Positions 7,539 to 9,198 of a stretch of 9,198 nt of DNA are shown here, piece after piece. The notes beneath the pieces were generated by a model. The model was not told where the DNA came from, did not search any database, and worked only from the letters and a program-made list of their open reading frames with translations. How positions within the stretch are numbered: the first letter of the stretch is position 1; the number at the start of each line of letters is the position of its first letter. Position numbers and translations under genes: made by a program. Origin of the DNA: DASYSA01 sp036003885 (GTDB lineage: Bacteria > Acidobacteriota > Blastocatellia > UBA7656); contig DASYSA010000669.1 of the NCBI GenBank assembly GCA_036003885.1, positions 1 to 9,198 on the forward strand, in the 5' to 3' direction.

Positions 7539-7564
7539 CTAGTCAAAGAGGACCCCTCGACTAG
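7539..7564. promoter_or_regulatory. Dyad upstream of the STAS gene (possible operator or leader hairpin)
   Basis: CTAGTC (7539-7544) is the reverse complement of GACTAG (7559-7564). Inside it, GAGG (7548-7551) pairs with CCTC (7555-7558) around an ACC loop, leaving an AAA bulge. On the minus strand the left arm overlaps the best candidate -35 (TTGACT) of the STAS gene. No function can be shown from sequence. Confidence 0.3.
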
Positions 7565-7604
7565 ACAGATTAGTTAATGATGAACTCGCTGAAGTGAGCC
7601 TGCT

Positions 7605-7633
7605 TTGACAACCAGCGTAGCGGCAGGTATCAT
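7605..7633 (+). promoter_or_regulatory. Promoter of tRNA-Pro
   Basis: A perfect -35 TTGACA (7605-7610), a 17-base spacer, and a -10 TATCAT (7628-7633) with 5 of 6 consensus bases. Initiation would fall at about 7640, roughly nine bases before the mature tRNA 5' end. This is the strongest promoter-like sequence in the window, as expected for a stable RNA. Confidence 0.8.
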
Positions 7634-7648
7634 AGCTCTTCGTTTTAA

Positions 7649-7725
<77 letters not shown>

Positions 7726-7733
7726 TTTTTTTT
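7726..7733 (+). terminator. Eight-T run directly after tRNA-Pro (possible terminator)
   Basis: Eight consecutive T residues follow the encoded CCA end. With the GC-rich acceptor/T-arm structure just upstream, this could end much of the tRNA transcript, though no dedicated terminator hairpin precedes the run. Read-through into the acylphosphatase gene remains possible, since no good promoter is seen between them. Confidence 0.35.
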
Positions 7734-7736
7734 AAG

Positions 7737-7822
7737 ACCCAAGAAGCACAGTTTGGATTGTCTACTCCAAGCCGGTTTTTCCGGGCATCCGACGCCGGTA
7801 CCGTAAACTGTGAGTCTTGGGT
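7737..7822. repeat. 18-base inverted repeat with 16 matches, in the acylphosphatase leader
   Basis: The left arm ACCCAAGAAGCACAGTTT (7737-7754) and right arm AAACTGTGAGTCTTGGGT (7805-7822) pair at 16 of 18 positions; the two mismatches are adjacent, in the middle. One G-U and one A-U pair can extend it outward as RNA. The 50-base interior contains smaller GC-rich dyads, including CGGTACCG (7796-7803). It lies between the T-run after tRNA-Pro and the acylphosphatase ATG, which is 10 bases past the right arm. Confidence 0.7.
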
Positions 7823-7832
7823 TTCATCACGT

Positions 7833-8105
7833 ATGATCGCACGGCGATTCGTAGTAAGGGGAAGGGTCCAGGGAGTGGGCTTTCGTTACTTCGTCACCCG
7901 CGCCGCCCGCTATTCAGGCGTGGTGGGGAGTGTTCGGAATCTGCCCGACGGCAATGTAGAAGCAATCGCCGAAGGATCAGCCGAAGCGATTGCCCAATTC
8001 CGCCGGCAACTCGAAAGTGGTCCCAGTTCCGCACACGTCTCTTCGGTAGATGAGATAGAACTGCCGGTGAGCGGGCGGTACACGAGATTCGAGGTCGCTT
8101 ATTAA
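7833..8105 (+). CDS. acyP: Acylphosphatase
   Basis: A small cytoplasmic enzyme (90 residues, normal for the family) that hydrolyses carboxyl-phosphate bonds such as acetyl or acyl phosphates. The signature GRVQGVGFRYF at 10-20 gives the phosphate-binding loop and catalytic Arg (R18). VRNLPDGNVEAIAEG gives the catalytic Asn (N36). The C-terminal RFEVAY is the usual last strand. Many family members have Trp in GWVRNLPDG; here it is Ser (GSVRNLPDG), a tolerated variation. The reading frame is open far upstream, even through the tRNA-Pro gene. ATG 7833 is chosen because family members begin a few residues before the VxGxVQGVGFR strand. No good Shine-Dalgarno is visible; the leader is instead occupied by an inverted repeat. 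apt follows after 28 bases, so the two are probably one operon. Confidence 0.93.
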   Translation: MIARRFVVRGRVQGVGFRYFVTRAARYSGVVGSVRNLPDGNVEAIAEGSAEAIAQFRRQLESGPSSAHVSSVDEIELPVSGRYTRFEVAY

Positions 8106-8133
8106 GTGTTATTTCATACCGAGGAGACCATTA

Positions 8134-8655
8134 GTGGACAATCTGAAAAAGATGATACGAACGGTTCCGGACTTTCCGAAGCCGGGGATTCAGTTTTACG
8201 ACATAACGACGCTGCTCAAAGAGCCGTATGGACTGCGGACGACGATCGACCGGCTCACAGAGTTGATCGATGACCCGAATATCGACACAGTGATCGGGGT
8301 TGAAGCGCGGGGTTTTATCTTCGCACCGGCGCTCGCTTACAGATTGGGCGCCGGCTTCGTACCGGTTCGCAAGCCTCGCAAGTTGCCGGCAGAGACTGAG
8401 TCGATTTCCTACGAGCTTGAATATGGCAAAGACACGCTCGAGATTCATAAGGACGCGATAGGGGATGGGAACCGGGTCATCATAGCCGACGACCTGTTGG
8501 CTACGGGCGGGACCGCTCGCGCCGTCGTCGATCTGGTCGAGCGATTGGGAGGAAGGGTAGCCGGACTCGCCTTTGTTGTTGAGCTGAGCTTCTTGAATGG
8601 CCGCGAGCGATTCGCGGGTCACAAAGTTGCCTCGCTTCTGCAATATGATGAGTAG
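8134..8655 (+). CDS. apt: Adenine phosphoribosyltransferase
   Basis: A cytoplasmic purine-salvage enzyme converting adenine and PRPP to AMP and pyrophosphate. The 173 residues match the usual bacterial length. N-terminal IRTVPDFPKPGIQFYDITTLL is the classic Apt opening. GVEARGFIFAPALAYRLGAGFVPVRKPRKLP (about 55-85) is the adenine/pyrophosphate-binding region. The flexible hood loop with SYELEYG lies at about 92-98. The PRPP-binding motif VIIADDLLATGGTA lies at about 115-128. The start is GTG at 8134, supported by GAGGAG seven bases upstream (8121-8126); no ATG lies near the family N-terminus. It sits 28 bases after the acylphosphatase stop, with no promoter between, suggesting co-transcription. 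Nothing in the sequence suggests loss of activity. Confidence 0.97.
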   Translation: MDNLKKMIRTVPDFPKPGIQFYDITTLLKEPYGLRTTIDRLTELIDDPNIDTVIGVEARGFIFAPALAYRLGAGFVPVRKPRKLPAETESISYELEYGKDTLEIHKDAIGDGNRVIIADDLLATGGTARAVVDLVERLGGRVAGLAFVVELSFLNGRERFAGHKVASLLQYDE

Positions 8656-8685
8656 GTACCAACGAGGCACCCAAAGACTTGACAC

Positions 8686-8701
8686 GGCCGTCGCGACGGC
8701 C
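8686..8701. repeat. Perfect 16-base palindrome downstream of apt
   Basis: GGCCGTCGCGACGGCC equals its own reverse complement. It begins 30 bases after the apt stop codon and one base after a perfect TTGACA (8679-8684) that has no -10 at the right distance. As RNA it gives a six-pair GC-rich hairpin with a CGCG loop but no T-run afterwards. It could be an apt transcript 3' structure or a protein-binding site ahead of tRNA-Arg. Confidence 0.5.
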
Positions 8702-8745
8702 TGCTGGACAGCCCAAAAGTTTATCTGCTAACTTTCAACCGTTGT

Positions 8746-8822
8746 GCTCCCGTAGCTCAGCTGCATAGAGCGTCCGCCTCCTAAGCGGAAGGTCGCGCGT
8801 TGGAATCGCGCCGGGGGCACCA
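8746..8822 (+). tRNA. tRNA-Arg, anticodon CCT, with swapped C19-G56 tertiary pair
   Basis: A complete 77-base cloverleaf that reads AGG. The acceptor stem GCTCCCG/CGGGGGC has one T-G wobble, then discriminator A and encoded CCA. The D-stem is GCTC/GAGC with loop AGCTGCATA. The anticodon stem TCCGC/GCGGA encloses the loop CTCCTAA, giving anticodon CCT. The T-stem GCGCG/CGCGC is perfect with loop TTGGAAT. Other conserved contacts are intact (T8-A14, G15-C48, G18-T55, T54-A58). The anomaly is C at 19 (8764) and G at 56 (8802) in place of the standard G19 and C56; the two still pair. No clear promoter was found: TGGACA at 8705-8710 with TAACTT at 8729-8734 is weak. Confidence 0.93.
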
Positions 8823-8884
8823 CTTAACCTCTGGGCCATCGGCTGTAGCCGGGCAACTTCTTTAGATCCTCTCCCTCAACATCA

Positions 8885-8900
8885 AGCAAGCTTTCTTGCT
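8885..8900. repeat. Small hairpin between tRNA-Arg and mgtE
   Basis: AGCAAG (8885-8890) pairs perfectly with CTTGCT (8895-8900) over a CTTT loop. No T-run follows, and the right arm overlaps the candidate -35 of mgtE. It could be a weak tRNA 3' processing or termination structure. I see no larger conserved fold such as an M-box magnesium riboswitch in this 131-base gap. Confidence 0.3.
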
Positions 8901-8924
8901 GACGTAATTCCACCCTCATATACT
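8896..8924 (+). promoter_or_regulatory. Candidate promoter of mgtE
   Basis: A -10 TATACT (8919-8924) matches consensus at 5 of 6 positions. The -35 TTGCTG (8896-8901), 17 bases away, matches only 3 of 6. Initiation near 8931 would give a leader of about 23 bases containing the GGAGAG at 8942, in agreement with the ATG at 8954 as start. Confidence 0.4.
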
Positions 8925-8953
8925 CGATGCCCATGAACACTGGAGAGATTTTA

Positions 8954-9198
8954 ATGGATGTTGGCTTGTCATCGGAACTCGAACAGATCATTCACACCCG
9001 CGATTTCGTCAAACTGCGCGATCTTCTAAAGAACTGGGCGCCGCCCGACGTGGCCAGACTGATCGAGAGCCTGGCGATTGAAGATCAAGTGATAGTTTTT
9101 CGAATTCTACCACGACAACTTGCGTCCAGGGCTTTCGAGTTTCTGAGTCTGACGGAACAGGAACACTTGCTCAAAGCCATGGGCCAGGAGGATGTTGC
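8954..9198 (+). CDS. mgtE: MgtE-type magnesium transporter, N-terminal part (cut by window edge)
   Basis: The first 81 codons of a protein that continues past the right edge. The visible part matches the MgtE N-terminal superhelical domain, the cytoplasmic Mg2+-sensing region that precedes a CBS pair and the membrane channel. It shows a helical repeat with the family pattern L..LL.. W.PPDVARLIESL...DQVIVFRILPRQLASRAFEFLSLTEQEHLLKAM. CBS and membrane domains cannot be checked here, so the name rests on this domain alone. ATGs at 8927 and 8933 are also in frame. I prefer 8954 because GGAGAG (8942-8947) lies six bases before it and the candidate promoter would start transcription at about 8931. 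It follows tRNA-Arg after 131 bases. Confidence 0.82.
   Translation, partial: MDVGLSSELEQIIHTRDFVKLRDLLKNWAPPDVARLIESLAIEDQVIVFRILPRQLASRAFEFLSLTEQEHLLKAMGQEDV

Noticed and set aside
8131..8685. Minus-strand open frame (184 codons) opposite apt
   Set aside because: It is complementary to an unambiguous adenine phosphoribosyltransferase gene.
8823..8953. Possible magnesium riboswitch (M-box) ahead of mgtE
   Set aside because: The gap is only 131 bases, the candidate promoter leaves a leader of about 23 bases, and I see no extended conserved helices.

Overview
The window looks like ordinary chromosome from an Acidobacteriota-type bacterium, possibly Blastocatellia. This rests mainly on the first gene: a large outer-membrane receptor with an N-terminal carboxypeptidase-regulatory-like domain and a C-terminus of the form LFNH..NP..RIESGLRFSF, a type heavily expanded in that phylum. 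The moderately high GC content, the many PAS/hybrid-kinase domains and the GTG start on apt fit but do not prove it. I see no transposase, integrase, phage gene or CRISPR array.

Layout. (1) Positions 1-2611 (+): a TonB-dependent-receptor-like protein whose frame is open at the left edge. (2) Positions 2643-5480 (-), convergent with it: a 945-residue membrane hybrid histidine kinase (about eight membrane segments, two PAS domains, HisKA, HATPase, receiver). (3) Positions 5481-5946: a 466-base intergenic stretch between the divergent kinase and TPR genes, with two dyads and, at its right end, a good sigma-70-type promoter almost abutting the next start codon. (4) Positions 5947-7056 (+): an exported TPR protein. 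(5) Positions 7065-7126: a long imperfect hairpin with a 16-base-period direct repeat, lying between convergent genes. (6) Positions 7137-7484 (-): a single-domain STAS protein of the anti-sigma-factor-antagonist type. (7) Positions 7605-7725 (+): tRNA-Pro(CGG) with a near-consensus promoter. (8) Positions 7833-8655 (+): acylphosphatase and adenine phosphoribosyltransferase, probably co-transcribed, preceded by an 18-base inverted repeat with 16 matches. (9) Positions 8746-8822 (+): tRNA-Arg(CCT). (10) Positions 8954 to the right edge (+): the N-terminal part of an MgtE-type magnesium transporter.

The genes do not form one pathway. The left half is envelope and signal transduction (receptor, sensor kinase, TPR protein, STAS switch). 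The right half is housekeeping (two tRNAs, acylphosphatase, purine salvage, Mg2+ transport).

The most unusual thing I see is in tRNA-Arg(CCT). The nearly universal tertiary pair G19-C56 joining D-loop and T-loop is replaced by C19-G56. Both bases have changed, so pairing is kept, which points to compensatory evolution rather than sequencing error or gene decay. Other items worth checking are the inverted repeat in the acylphosphatase leader, the intergenic hairpin/direct repeat at 7065-7126, and a probably leaderless transcript for the TPR gene. I found no clear multi-gene undescribed system.
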